NCBI RefSeq assembly: GCF_003814745.1
Contig: NZ_RKRD01000001.1
Coordinates: forward strand, 62,001-126,000
Reading direction: 5' to 3'
DNA: 64,000 bases
Source: Hydrogenoanaerobacterium saccharovorans
Lineage (GTDB): Bacteria > Bacillota > Clostridia > Oscillospirales > Ruminococcaceae
Part shown: one piece after another, positions 44,079-53,588 of the stretch
How positions within the stretch are numbered: position 1 is the stretch's first letter
Layout of the letters: the number at the start of each line of letters is the position of its first letter
Notes under the pieces: model-generated
Database searches by the model: none
Told to the model about the DNA's origin: nothing
The model's input: the letters and a program-made list of their open reading frames with translations, nothing else
Program-made: the position numbers and the translations under genes

Positions 44079-44487
44079 AAAATAAAAACTTAGAACGGAT
44101 ATGATGATCGTATGGCAAAGTATTATATAAAAAATGGGTTATTCCGCCGTATTGTGCTGACTTACATTGAAATCTTGATGGACAAGTGGTATATTTGGTA
44201 TATATTGTAATTTAATTATATATTGCAAAGCTTATTTATTTGCTGATTATAGCAATTATACGAAGTTCATCCAACGACCGAGCATAGCAGTAATGAGCAA
44301 ATTAATTACTGCAAGCCATAAATCCTTTATATCAATTGGCTATAAAAGATAAAATTAATAGTTTATTGTGACTCAAAACTTGTAGCACAATTAAATTTAA
44401 AATCTATACGCTACTATGAGTTTGCAGAACAAATAAACTGGCAGCAAAGGTTACAAGAAAATTTGTGGCGAAGGTGAGGAGCAAATT
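44079..44487. other. Gene-free AT-rich stretch before the HEPN-ATPase pair
   Basis: About 400 bases with many stops in all frames. It should contain the promoter of the 44488 operon, but no clear -35/-10 pair stands out. Confidence 0.5.
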
Positions 44488-45297
44488 ATGTGCCAACAAG
44501 CCCAGTGCTTTAATAGAGGCCAAGTTGAAGCGTTAAGTAAGGCACTTGGCAATTATATGACAGGGAGTGAAATCTCAAAACTTCTGTGTCAATGTGGTAT
44601 TGACGATAATAGCAATCAAACGACAAAGTGGCGTCGGCTTGATTACTGTTTTATCGAGCGCCAAAACAAAGACCGCTCGCCTAATGCTATTCTCCGCTTT
44701 ATCAAGGAAGCTCTACAACCTGTTCTATTTATGAACGATTCAGACAAGTATGAAGCATTTAGAACTGACGTGAATCAGGTAATCCTTACTGCTGGGCTGG
44801 AAATACAGAGGGACGGCAATTTGTGTTTTGCTGTCGCCGCAACAACCATTGATGAAGTGAAGCATCGAACACAAAACTTAGAGCGCATGTTACGTCAACG
44901 CTGTGTGCATGAATGTGTGCTAAAATACTGTAAAGAAGAATTGCTCCAAGAAAATTATTTTCACGCTGTATTTGAGGCAACAAAAAGTTTGTCTGACAGA
45001 GTCAGAGAATTGACCTCTTTGTCTTTGGATGGGTACAAATTATTTGATGAAGCGTTTAAGATTAGCAACCCGTATCTTGCTATGAATAAGCTTCAAACCA
45101 GCAGTGAACAGAATCAGCAAAACGGGCTCCACCAAATGTTGAACGGAGTCACCTCCATGGTCAGAAATGTTACTGCACATGAACCTAAGATAAAATGGCT
45201 TATAAATGAATCGGATGCAGTGGACATCCTGTGTACAATTTCCTTTTTACATAAACAATTGGATCAATGCATTGTCGTTCCTCACTTTACAGCCTGA
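44488..45297 (+). CDS. TIGR02391 (Ymh-like) HEPN protein
   Basis: A 269-residue protein. The C-terminal part (about 150-269) matches the TIGR02391/Hypoth_Ymh family: 'YFHAVFEATKSLSDRVREL', 'GYKLFDEAFKISNPYLAMNK', 'LQTSSEQNQQNGLHQMLNG' and 'SMVRNVTAHEP', in which R226-N227...H231 is the HEPN RNxxxH motif. The N-terminal 100 residues carry a small DNA-binding-like or AbiJ-N-like helical domain ('MTGSEISKLLCQCGID'). HEPN proteins are commonly RNases in toxin and phage-defence systems. It lies 21 bases before the ATPase gene with no terminator between, so the two should work as a pair. A GGTGAGGAG site precedes the ATG. Confidence 0.8.
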   Translation: MCQQAQCFNRGQVEALSKALGNYMTGSEISKLLCQCGIDDNSNQTTKWRRLDYCFIERQNKDRSPNAILRFIKEALQPVLFMNDSDKYEAFRTDVNQVILTAGLEIQRDGNLCFAVAATTIDEVKHRTQNLERMLRQRCVHECVLKYCKEELLQENYFHAVFEATKSLSDRVRELTSLSLDGYKLFDEAFKISNPYLAMNKLQTSSEQNQQNGLHQMLNGVTSMVRNVTAHEPKIKWLINESDAVDILCTISFLHKQLDQCIVVPHFTA

Positions 45298-45318
45298 CAT
45301 ATAACAATAGGAGGACTT

Positions 45319-47730
45319 ATGAAAGGACAAATTTTAAGTATTGAGAAAAATTTTTGCGGTTACATCTTGGGTGATGACAAGAATAAATACTACTTTGACT
45401 GTAGGTTTCTTAATAAATACACATCATTTCAAGACCTGAGCGTAAATGAGTGTGTTGAATTTACGCCAACACCCTCAAAAGGGTGGAATTATGGAACAGC
45501 TACAAATATTAAGCTTTTATTACCTGAGTTGGCCACTTATAAAGATGTAATTCAATTTTACACGCCTGGATTTGCACGCCATATAGACACAAATAGGGAA
45601 TTAATTTTTTCGCAGTTTTTAAAAGTGGGTTCTAAAGAAGATGTTATTTTAGAGAAGCTAAGCAAAATACTATATATAACAAAAATAGGACACCATATAA
45701 TTGACCAAAGTAGTATTTATCAATTCTGCCTAATTGGAGCAACTGAGATATTTAAGCAATATATACGTGGTCAATATGAATTTTTACTAATATTTTCTCA
45801 CTTTAATGAACGAAATTGGCAACAAAAATCATTAATTGTTGAGCGTGAAATTAGAAAGCGCAGAGAAATATACGATAGAAGACCGCTGGTTAATTTCTAT
45901 ATTATGGTAAGCAATGCGAATAATTTAAAGGAAGAAATTGATAAGATTAAAGGAAGCACTACGGCTGCAGTAATACCTTTTTCATTTGAAGAAATAATTG
46001 ATTGTAAATCAGATAATGATTTAATAGATATATTCTTAACCAGATTCCACGAATATTTATATGAAAACGACATGCTAGGAGAAACAAACGCAATTGATGA
46101 TGACAATTTGTTATTTGGAGATCGTGGAAAAATAGCAGATTCCATTGTGGCAAGATGCCAACAAAAAAATAATTCTGGAATATTTGGGCTACGGCGCAGC
46201 GGTAAAACCTCAGTATTAAATGCAGTCCTTAGAAGATTAGAGAGGGACAATATAAAATACATAAAAATTGAGTCTAGGTCTGAGCTTGAAAGTTTGGATT
46301 CTTGGAATACAGCGTTATATTATATAGCACAAAAAGTTAGACAAGCAACATTAGGTATTGATCAAGCTAAAAGTGAAAACCGTGATGATTTTAAGTCTCG
46401 CTTACAGTTAAATAGTACAGAAAAAGACTATGAAAAACGTGCTTCTCAATTTTTTGTTGAAGATATAAAAATATATTGTAAAAATTGTTCTACTCTTGTA
46501 ATTGCAATAGACGAGATTGAATTGATCACATATAACACTGCTAAATTTGAATTGTGGAAAAATGTAGAAACATATTGTGGCTTTTGGGGAGCATTGAGAG
46601 ATAGTGGCTGTCCGATAATTGTAAGTGGCGTAAATTCTACAATTAATGAGATAAATACAATTAATTACAATGGGAAGACAGGAGATAATCCCATGTATGG
46701 TCGTATTACAAACTGTGCAGATTCAATAAAAACATATTTACCCGCATTTAGCGATGAACAAACTAAGGTGATGATTAATACTTTAGGTAGCTATAGCAAC
46801 ATAGCATTTACTGACGTTTACGCAATTATAAATCGGGCGTTTGGTGGGCAACCATATGCTGTACGTCAATTTTGTTCATATGTTTTTAATAAAATTAAAA
46901 AGTACCGCATACATGGAAAACTTTATGAGGTCAGTAGAGCCACAGTTGATCATTTGTTAATTCAATTTAATAATTCAGCAGAAGGTAATAGATTGTGTGA
47001 AATAATTTTACAGCACTTGACCATTTTCAATGACGAATATAATGTGCTAAAAAAAATTGCTCTTTCGCCGGAAATATACCAAAAATTCGAATACAATGAC
47101 ATTTCAAAAATAGATCATCTTGAAAAATATGGGCTTATTGAATATGACAGAACAACATTCTATGTAACATTTAATATTGAGTCCATAAGAGATTATATTA
47201 AAAAATATGATGAAAAAGATCCTCTAGACATGTCAAATGATGAGCGTAGAATTTATGTACAAAATAAAGTTGTAGAATGTGAAATTAAGCTTAAAACATA
47301 TATCAGAAACTACTTTACATTAACAGGTCAAACATCGGCAGGAAGAAAGATGTTTCAAGGGTACTTAAGCAATCAAAAAGTAAAAATTGATATAAATAAA
47401 AAAGCTAACCCTTGTCCAGATCCAAAAACTTGTACTTTCGGCGATTTTTTTGATCATAAATTGTTTATTTTGTATTTTTCTTCAATAAAAACGATAATAA
47501 ACGATAAATGGAGTTTACTTGGTAATAGTTTTACTAGTATAGAAATAAGTAGGAATAAATTTTGTAGTTGTATGGATGATTTGAATGCAGGACGGAATGA
47601 CGCTGATCATTATGATGCAGAAGATACAACAAAATATCCCAATGGATGGAATATTGATGATTCTACCATTCTTGCGTTTTCTGTCGCATATAATACTTTT
47701 AAAAAGTTCTTTGATTCAAACAGTCTTTAA
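45319..47730 (+). CDS. Large P-loop ATPase with CSD-like N-terminus and possible C-terminal HEPN
   Basis: An 803-residue soluble protein. Residues 1-65 look like a cold-shock/OB domain ('GQILSIEKNFCGYILGDDKN', ending 'GWNYGTATNI'), suggesting nucleic acid binding. Residues about 75-270 are of unknown fold. An AAA/STAND-type ATPase follows, with Walker A 'GLRRSGKTS' (290-298), Walker B 'LVIAIDEIEL' (D398, E399) and the winged-helix-side motif 'FGGQPYAVRQFC'. The last 150 residues include 'NAGRNDADHYDAED' with R759-N760...H764, an RNxxxH that suggests a second HEPN RNase site. AGGAGG precedes the ATG. Paired with the Ymh-like gene, it resembles a sensor-effector defence module. Function is inferred; the family is unknown to me. 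Confidence 0.75.
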   Translation: MKGQILSIEKNFCGYILGDDKNKYYFDCRFLNKYTSFQDLSVNECVEFTPTPSKGWNYGTATNIKLLLPELATYKDVIQFYTPGFARHIDTNRELIFSQFLKVGSKEDVILEKLSKILYITKIGHHIIDQSSIYQFCLIGATEIFKQYIRGQYEFLLIFSHFNERNWQQKSLIVEREIRKRREIYDRRPLVNFYIMVSNANNLKEEIDKIKGSTTAAVIPFSFEEIIDCKSDNDLIDIFLTRFHEYLYENDMLGETNAIDDDNLLFGDRGKIADSIVARCQQKNNSGIFGLRRSGKTSVLNAVLRRLERDNIKYIKIESRSELESLDSWNTALYYIAQKVRQATLGIDQAKSENRDDFKSRLQLNSTEKDYEKRASQFFVEDIKIYCKNCSTLVIAIDEIELITYNTAKFELWKNVETYCGFWGALRDSGCPIIVSGVNSTINEINTINYNGKTGDNPMYGRITNCADSIKTYLPAFSDEQTKVMINTLGSYSNIAFTDVYAIINRAFGGQPYAVRQFCSYVFNKIKKYRIHGKLYEVSRATVDHLLIQFNNSAEGNRLCEIILQHLTIFNDEYNVLKKIALSPEIYQKFEYNDISKIDHLEKYGLIEYDRTTFYVTFNIESIRDYIKKYDEKDPLDMSNDERRIYVQNKVVECEIKLKTYIRNYFTLTGQTSAGRKMFQGYLSNQKVKIDINKKANPCPDPKTCTFGDFFDHKLFILYFSSIKTIINDKWSLLGNSFTSIEISRNKFCSCMDDLNAGRNDADHYDAEDTTKYPNGWNIDDSTILAFSVAYNTFKKFFDSNSL

Positions 47731-48011
47731 TTACCCTTTTAAGAAAAGCTAACTAATCCTTATGTGTTTGTGATATTGCAAGTGAAATGGATTTCGCAGT
47801 TGGATAATTTATAGCACGAAACCGCGGTAGGAGTTGCGCGACTATGGAGAAAGTATCTTTTCACTTTCGCAAACTTAATTTACAAAGGATTGTTGCATGT
47901 AAGCAAGAGCTAAAACACATTTTGGTACGTTAAGTAGGCTGGCTTTAGTACAATGTAAATACATAGGAATTCAATTCAATATCCACAGAAAATATGAGGG
48001 CGAGATGTGTA

Positions 48012-48773
48012 ATGAATATTGGAGAACAGAATTATTCGGAAATGAAAAGGAAAGCAAAAGATCATAATAAATACCTGCATTATACAAATCTTGATTCACT
48101 TGCTAAAATACTTGCAAACAAAACATTTAGGCTTTCAGAATTAAAATTAGTTAATGACCCTATTGAAAGTGAACGTGTTGACTCACTATATAAAAATAAA
48201 ATTTTTACACTTTGTTTTTGTCATGAACAAAACGAATCAATTCCAATGTGGAAAATATATGCTAGTAATCAAAATGGTGTCGCATTATTGTTTGAAAATT
48301 TAGATTTTTTAGAGCAAATTAGTAATTACATATTAAACGATAGGTGGGAAGTTAGAGAGTGTGTTTTGTTAGATGTGTTGTATGTTAATAATTTAGAAAG
48401 ACTTAAAAAGGATTTTGATTTTGGTGGTAACTCGCCAAGTCAGGTTAATACTTGTCTAGGTTTTGCAAAAACAAAAGTTTGGGAATATGAACAAGAGACC
48501 AGAGTGAGATGTTATGTTGATGTCGTGAGGAAACATCCGTCTAGAATTTTTCAACAAGGATGCTCAAGAGATGACATAGGATATAATTACCCCGATTTTA
48601 ATTATGTTTTTTGTAAGATTCCGGACGAATCATTATTGAATATGAAAATAATTTTCAATCCATTTATGGACAAAGAGCAAAAAAATATTATCGTATCAGT
48701 TGTGAAAAGTTATTTGCCAAATTTTAATGGCGAAAGTTTTATTAATAGTAATCTCGAAGGAAAAATACGATGA
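48012..48773 (+). CDS. DUF2971 domain protein
   Basis: A 253-residue protein with the DUF2971 pattern: 'YLHYTNLDSLAKILANKTF' near the N-terminus, 'ELKLVNDPIESERV', 'CFCHEQNESIPMWKIYA' and the C-terminal 'KVWEYEQETRVRCYVDV'. The biochemical role is not established; the family is frequent in accessory and defence regions. The ATG at 48012 is preferred to 47994 (GAGGGCGAG upstream). It stands 281 bases after the ATPase gene and may be separately expressed. A copy of the dispersed TTCGCATTATGTTTA repeat lies 28 bases after its stop. Confidence 0.75.
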   Translation: MNIGEQNYSEMKRKAKDHNKYLHYTNLDSLAKILANKTFRLSELKLVNDPIESERVDSLYKNKIFTLCFCHEQNESIPMWKIYASNQNGVALLFENLDFLEQISNYILNDRWEVRECVLLDVLYVNNLERLKKDFDFGGNSPSQVNTCLGFAKTKVWEYEQETRVRCYVDVVRKHPSRIFQQGCSRDDIGYNYPDFNYVFCKIPDESLLNMKIIFNPFMDKEQKNIIVSVVKSYLPNFNGESFINSNLEGKIR

Positions 48774-48800
48774 GCAAAGCTATTTATCTAAATTTTTAAA

Positions 48801-48817
48801 GTTCGCATTATGTTTAC
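48801..48817 (+). repeat. Dispersed GCATTATGTTTA repeat, diverged copy
   Basis: 15 of 17 bases match the core of the exact 27-base repeats at 52937 and 62751. Nothing else is visible in 48774-49076. Confidence 0.4.
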
Positions 48818-49076
48818 CCAAGGACAGGTCAGCGGTTAATATTCTGGAATAGTTTGTGAAACACGTCAAATAATTGAAAATCCCCTGACTCATAAACTTC
48901 ATGGAGCAGCGGTTTGTATGCGTCCAGCTTTTCTCCATGACTGTTCTCTTAGTAATGGTAGCCGTTTTTTCTAAGTGGGTCAATTCTCACTGTCGTTTCG
49001 GGCTATTATATCTTGACTATTACAGATACGGCGGAAAGCATATGTTTATATTTTTGTCACCACCTAATTTCAGACA

Positions 49077-49107
49077 TAAGAAAACCCGCCTTGGTACCAG
49101 GCGGGTT
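49077..49107 (-). terminator. Terminator of the HEPN/TOPRIM gene
   Basis: AACCCGCCT / AGGCGGGTT stem, then TTTTCTTA on the minus strand, eight bases past the stop. Confidence 0.85.
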
Positions 49108-49114
49108 GAAGATT

Positions 49115-50362
49115 CTACTGCTTTCTGAATATCCACTGTTGAAGTAGATATTCAATTAAATACTCTAGTTTGCTACTATTATAAGAAGCGTTTGTGAGGT
49201 TAGCTTGCTTGAACACTCGAACATATTCGTCCTTATTTTCAAGCTCTCCTTGATATTCCTTTTCACACCGATTGTATGCAGTCCATCTAATATAGGGATT
49301 TTGAGGAAGACTGTGAAAATCAAGAAAACACTCTATGGCTACAGCTTTTCCGTTTATATTTCCTATTGTATTTCCTTGAGGTCCGACGGTTTGCATACTA
49401 CAAAAGTCGGGATGGTCGGGTAGTTTTGTGATTAGAAGTGATGATGGCTTTTTAAGCAACTCCGCTTGCTTATACTTTTCTACACCGGCGGTGTCATTAT
49501 CAAAAACTACTATAATATTATTTTGAATATTGATTCGACATAAACCCATGCAAAAATTATACAAACTTCCAGTTCCAGTAAAAGGGTAATTCTCTTTCAT
49601 ATCCACAAAGTCAAAGAAATCGGATATGTCAGGCGATATCTCTTCGATAGCCTTTTTCAGAATAAAAGAGTCGCTCGAACCCTCAGTGACGATAAGCACT
49701 CGGCTTTTCGGATCTATTTCTTTAAGTAAGTCAATCCGATTAGCCCAACCGCAATCAATTGCTTCGGAAAAATTCCATTGTACTTCTAAATCAAGATTTG
49801 CGGGATTCTCTGCTAAAATTCTAAGCGTTATATATGGATCCATATTTTCTAAAAAAATTGCTAAATCATTAATTAAAGACCTCCGTTCAAAATCATCGTT
49901 TGGAAATTCACCAAAGAGCTTGTCCTTTATGTCAGGGATTTTCAAGATGCATTCCGAGACGTATTCGCCTAGATCGTACCCATTTTCAAACCCTTCAACT
50001 TCGTATTTCACAGTATTTGCTTCAGAAACATTAATTTCTTTAAATGCATTGTAAAAAGTATCAAATGACAACATGACGGTGCAACTATGGTCTTCATGCT
50101 CCCTAACAATTTCCATAAACCGTTCTCGAATTGAAGCTATATCATATCCAAGTAGGTCTAAGCGAGATTTCATGTTTTTAAGCTTTCTGGAAACCCCTTC
50201 TCTCATTTTAACAATAGGCCTTTCCGTGTCTGTATCCACATAATAATAAGGAATCTGTTTTATGTCAGACAGTTGGAAAAGAGCAGAATGGTCTTTATAC
50301 GAACTATTTTTTCCCCAATCTATTTCCATTTGTCCAATCCCAAGTGTTATCATCGAATCCAA
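49115..50362 (-). CDS. HEPN/TOPRIM-domain protein, predicted defence nuclease
   Basis: A 415-residue protein of the HEPN/Toprim-associated group. The N-terminus 'ITLGIGQMEIDWGKNSSYKD' (about 5-24) is the opening of the HEPN_Toprim_N domain. A TOPRIM domain follows at about 220-300, with E227 in 'VLIVTEGSSDSFILKKAIE' and D288/D290 in 'NNIIVVFDNDTAGVEKY'. TOPRIM domains of this kind occur in OLD-type nucleases and related phage-defence effectors, where these acids bind Mg2+. The start is a TTG at 50362 with GGAG eight bases upstream; an ATG at 50353 is the alternative. It is monocistronic and ends at a strong terminator. Confidence 0.8.
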   Translation of the reverse strand: MDSMITLGIGQMEIDWGKNSSYKDHSALFQLSDIKQIPYYYVDTDTERPIVKMREGVSRKLKNMKSRLDLLGYDIASIRERFMEIVREHEDHSCTVMLSFDTFYNAFKEINVSEANTVKYEVEGFENGYDLGEYVSECILKIPDIKDKLFGEFPNDDFERRSLINDLAIFLENMDPYITLRILAENPANLDLEVQWNFSEAIDCGWANRIDLLKEIDPKSRVLIVTEGSSDSFILKKAIEEISPDISDFFDFVDMKENYPFTGTGSLYNFCMGLCRINIQNNIIVVFDNDTAGVEKYKQAELLKKPSSLLITKLPDHPDFCSMQTVGPQGNTIGNINGKAVAIECFLDFHSLPQNPYIRWTAYNRCEKEYQGELENKDEYVRVFKQANLTNASYNSSKLEYLIEYLLQQWIFRKQ

Positions 50363-50550
50363 AAAATCATCTCCAATAGTCTTTCTTATATGCTATATTA
50401 TACCACCTTACTTTGCTCAAATATAGTAATGTTCTATACGCCTGCAAGTTTCTCCAGCTTTATGGTCATATATATATTTCCAGTTATCTGAAATGCTAAT
50501 ATATAATTTCCCAATATGTTTACAACATTATTTCAAAGGAGTTGATTAAT

Positions 50551-51114
50551 TTGTTAGATACGACACTTTTCAATGTGAATCTTCCTGATGTCCCTACCAG
50601 TGAAGGTAAGGCCTTGGTTTTATCAGGATGTCGTGTTGTATTGGCTAAAGATATCCCATATTCCGAATTGGATGAGCTTAATTATTATTCTTTAAATTGT
50701 AATGACTATGGATATGGTAGGACAGAAATAGAACTAAGTTTCGAAAACAAATTCAGTGATCCATATTTTAAGTTTTATATTCAATGTGTGGCAATTCGAA
50801 CGGATAATGCGATATTGTGTAAGATCAATCGAAATCTAATGCACAAAGCTCTCATGCCTAATAATTACACAAAAATTACGAAAAATGGTAAAGTTGCTTT
50901 AGCGATAGGCTACTACTTCAAATCCCCAAAAGAACGAGAGCTGCTTATTAACTGTCAATCCTTTTGCATAGAAGGTTTTGTTGCACTAAAAAGAAAAACT
51001 AATGTTTATGGTTTTATGTGCCGAATTGAACAAACTGACAACGGTTGGAAAATGAGTGAAGGCAATACATACCAAACATATAAACATGTAAACATCAGAG
51101 GTCTCTATCACTAA
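50551..51114 (+). CDS. Hypothetical protein
   Basis: A 187-residue soluble protein, no family recognised. It has an even mix of beta-type segments ('DPYFKFYIQCVAIRTDNAIL', 'KVALAIGYYFKSPKERELLI') and no signal or membrane helix. The TTG at 50551 follows AAAGGAG by nine bases, a strong indication that the gene is real. No terminator follows. It diverges from the HEPN/TOPRIM gene, so the two could be related in use, but nothing shows this. Confidence 0.55.
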   Translation: MLDTTLFNVNLPDVPTSEGKALVLSGCRVVLAKDIPYSELDELNYYSLNCNDYGYGRTEIELSFENKFSDPYFKFYIQCVAIRTDNAILCKINRNLMHKALMPNNYTKITKNGKVALAIGYYFKSPKERELLINCQSFCIEGFVALKRKTNVYGFMCRIEQTDNGWKMSEGNTYQTYKHVNIRGLYH

Positions 51115-51242
51115 ATAAAAAAGCAATGACGTTCAGCAGAGTCTCTAACTCCTAGAAAAATCGTTTCAATCCGCCAGTAAGACCAAATCTCATTTGATCG
51201 ATAACAAGATTGCTGGCAAGATTTATCTGACTACATACGCCT

Positions 51243-51641
51243 ATGCAAATTGTGGAACATCATCATCATGACGGGATGGATTTGTTCCCGGATTATGGCA
51301 GGCAGGTCCCTTTTGGAGTGGGGACTTCTATCATGTACAACTATCTTGATTACTGCTTTAAAAATACAACTGAGAACGTCTTTCAGCTCATCGTCTATAC
51401 TATGTCAGAATATCTGTGTGGGGAACTACGAACCGATAAGGAGCTTCCATTCAATTATCATATCAAAGTGAAAGAAGAATTTTTCTCCAAAGAGCAGGGC
51501 GGAATATTTCGCAACAACTGTATCTATAGAGAATGTTTTGATAAGAAAACAGGTAAGCTTTTGACAAAAGAGTTGATTAAAAGAAATCATGCAAAAGTTA
51601 TGTATGATACGGATAATCTCTTGATAGAACGTACTGAATGA
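51243..51641 (+). CDS. Hypothetical protein, possibly a fragment
   Basis: A 132-codon frame beginning with a His-rich stretch ('VEHHHHDGMDLFPDYGRQVP'), then 'TSIMYNYLDYCFKNTTENVF' and a charged C-terminus. No family is recognised and no ribosome site is evident upstream, so it may be the 3' end of a larger broken gene; 51115-51242 has no in-frame continuation. A second frame overlaps it but is likely a shadow. Confidence 0.4.
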   Translation: MQIVEHHHHDGMDLFPDYGRQVPFGVGTSIMYNYLDYCFKNTTENVFQLIVYTMSEYLCGELRTDKELPFNYHIKVKEEFFSKEQGGIFRNNCIYRECFDKKTGKLLTKELIKRNHAKVMYDTDNLLIERTE

Positions 51642-51883
51642 GTATGAATTTACTATTTCTTTACTTGAAAGAGCATTTAGCTCACTCAAATAAGTTTGTA
51701 AGTGATGGTACTCATCCAGCTTAGTCGCTATATATTGCTATTAACAAAATACAAGAAGAGTAATTAATAATAATTAACCAAAGAATTGAGCATTGAAATG
51801 TTTTGTACTTATTCATGATTAGGGTTACCGCCTACACGGAAGGTGGTGATTTTTAACAATATATGGGATGGAGTGAAGCAATT

Positions 51884-52894
51884 ATGAAGAGATTAGTTTA
51901 TATTGCTGTAATCGTACTATTGATGTTAACATCCTGTACAGAAAGTGATCAAAAAACGTCACAGCAGGAAAGCTGCTTCGGGTCAATTGAAAGTCGACAG
52001 GAAGAAGTGAAACAGGAAACACAGATGAAAACAAACCAACCTGTTCCTTTAATCGATTGCACCAACCTTAATCTGCTGGAGAAAGTGTACCTGAACCCAC
52101 TGGGCCTCACAACTGTTATAGGAGTTCCGTGGTCGTCGCCGGCGGAGTTGGATCCAGACAGCGTCATTACAACATATGAAATTAAAATGATTGGCAACCC
52201 GGTTCTGCGAGAAAAATATCTTGTAAACCAACAGTATCTCTATCCCGCAGAAGATGTGGAGAATTATACAGCTGATTATTTTGGCATGACTGCGGAAGAA
52301 ACTCGAAAGTCTAGCAATTATGACAATGGAAAAAAGGCGTATGTAGTTGAAATGGGACTTGGAGGCGCGTGGGGTGCATATGCGGTCAATGCGCAGCAAG
52401 AGGAAGATATCCTGCATTTGGAATATTGTATCGTCAACAGCTACAATCAAACAACAGCATATGGTGTCCTGGATATCCGGCTTTGGGCAGATGGGAGTTA
52501 TCTGTATCTGGCTAACCGGCAGGAGGATATGCAGATTCCTGATCCTGGAGACGGTAGTTTTGTATACCCCGATCCTATTACCGAAACCGCAGATGGAACA
52601 GTTGTCTTAAACCTTGGCGGGAACAACCAGACAAGAATGACATATACCGCCGATTTTATGGCGAAAGCGGATCAGCTGCTGGAATTTGAAGTAACAGGGA
52701 ACTGGCAGGGTGGCGCTGTTAATCTGTTTCTGTATTCTCCAGACAAACAACTCACCCCTATTCGCATAACAAAGAACTATTCCGATACGGTATTACTGTC
52801 TGGTGGTGAATGGAACTACAACTGTACCGGCACCTGGCAAAGTGGTAATGCTTCCATTATCGCGCGACTGAAAGACAGGGTTGTTTCCAAGTGA
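51884..52894 (+). CDS. Predicted lipoprotein
   Basis: A 336-residue exported protein with a lipoprotein signal 'MKRLVYIAVIVLLMLTSCTE' (lipobox LTSC). The mature protein has no recognised domain; the last part (about 225-336) is beta-rich with Gly/Asn/Trp turns ('FEVTGNWQGGAVNLFLYSP', 'LLSGGEWNYNCTGTWQSGN') and could be a binding module. The ATG at 51884 is preceded by GGAGTGAAG. Base composition is higher in GC than its neighbours, suggesting a different origin from the defence genes. It is followed by a repeat copy and a terminator. Confidence 0.7.
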   Translation: MKRLVYIAVIVLLMLTSCTESDQKTSQQESCFGSIESRQEEVKQETQMKTNQPVPLIDCTNLNLLEKVYLNPLGLTTVIGVPWSSPAELDPDSVITTYEIKMIGNPVLREKYLVNQQYLYPAEDVENYTADYFGMTAEETRKSSNYDNGKKAYVVEMGLGGAWGAYAVNAQQEEDILHLEYCIVNSYNQTTAYGVLDIRLWADGSYLYLANRQEDMQIPDPGDGSFVYPDPITETADGTVVLNLGGNNQTRMTYTADFMAKADQLLEFEVTGNWQGGAVNLFLYSPDKQLTPIRITKNYSDTVLLSGGEWNYNCTGTWQSGNASIIARLKDRVVSK

Positions 52895-52936
52895 AGTGTT
52901 TTATTCTCAATTTTATTTAATTGAGAATTATCTGTA

Positions 52937-52963
52937 GTGACATGAATTGCGCATTATGTTTAT
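52937..52963 (+). repeat. Dispersed 27-bp repeat, copy A
   Basis: Identical over 27 bases to 62751-62777 (starts GTGACATGAATTGCG, ends ATTATGTTTAT). It lies 43 bases past a gene end. Confidence 0.85.
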
Positions 52964-53004
52964 GACATACCTAAGCCTCAGAACCAATTATTTATATATG
53001 AACT

Positions 53005-53053
53005 CAATAATCCATAGCTATCTTTGTTGAGGTAGCTATGGATTATTGTTTTT
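53005..53053 (+). terminator. Terminator after the lipoprotein gene
   Basis: CAATAATCCATAGCTA (53005-53020) pairs perfectly with 53033-53048, then TTTTTC. Confidence 0.85.
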
Positions 53054-53124
53054 CTATGCATTCTTTGGGGTCTTCGTCTCCCGAAAGCCTTTATAATCAG
53101 GTTACTTCAATCCTCCGCCTTCAC

Positions 53125-53150
53125 GTGACATCAATTAACGCATAATATTA
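53125..53150 (+). repeat. Dispersed repeat, diverged copy
   Basis: GTGACATCAATTAACGCATA resembles the 27-base repeat in its first two thirds. The rest of 53054-53283 shows nothing. Confidence 0.3.
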
Positions 53151-53283
53151 TAAAATAATAATTGCTATGTTGTCGGTTGATGATCCTTTCTTAATCTTAT
53201 CTTTGATATACCTTATACGGAAAGTCTATCATTTATTTCCTAAAATGATAATATATTTAGCTTTAAGACTTATTTCAAGAACT

Positions 53284-53584
53284 TTATTCATCATCCTTAC
53301 CAGCTGAATCATTCAATCCCCAATCTTCTCTATATTTACATGGTAAAAACAGGTGCGTAACGTTGCACCCCATAGTTATCACAATATCGATAGGTGGAAT
53401 TTCTGAAATGAGCTTAGAGCATTGAGTATGTTCTGTCGATGCCATAAAGTTGTTTCATCAGGCGTACAGCATCTTGATTGATTTGAGGTTGCCTTTCTGC
53501 ACCTGCAGAATAACAGTCCAACACATTTCCGGCAAGGTGTTTGCCCAATGCTTCTGCAATTTGACTGCGGCAGGAATTATGGAC
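53284..53584 (-). pseudogene. arsC: Arsenate reductase remnant (5'-truncated, frameshifted)
   Basis: Right after the arsA stop the minus strand encodes 'VHNSCRSQIAEALGKHLAG' and 'INQDAVRLMKQLYGIDRTYS', then hits TAA at 53414. In another frame it continues as 'SKLISEIPPIDIVITMGCNV' and 'FLPCKYREDWGLNDSAGKDD' to a stop at 53284. This is the low-molecular-weight phosphatase-type ArsC in two frames. The N-terminal strand with the catalytic Cys (family ...F(I/V)C(V/T)xNSCRSQ) is missing, as is a start codon. A frameshift lies near 53418-53440. It cannot make an active enzyme; it is the last gene of a decaying ars operon. Confidence 0.85.
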
Positions 53585-53588
53585 TTAA

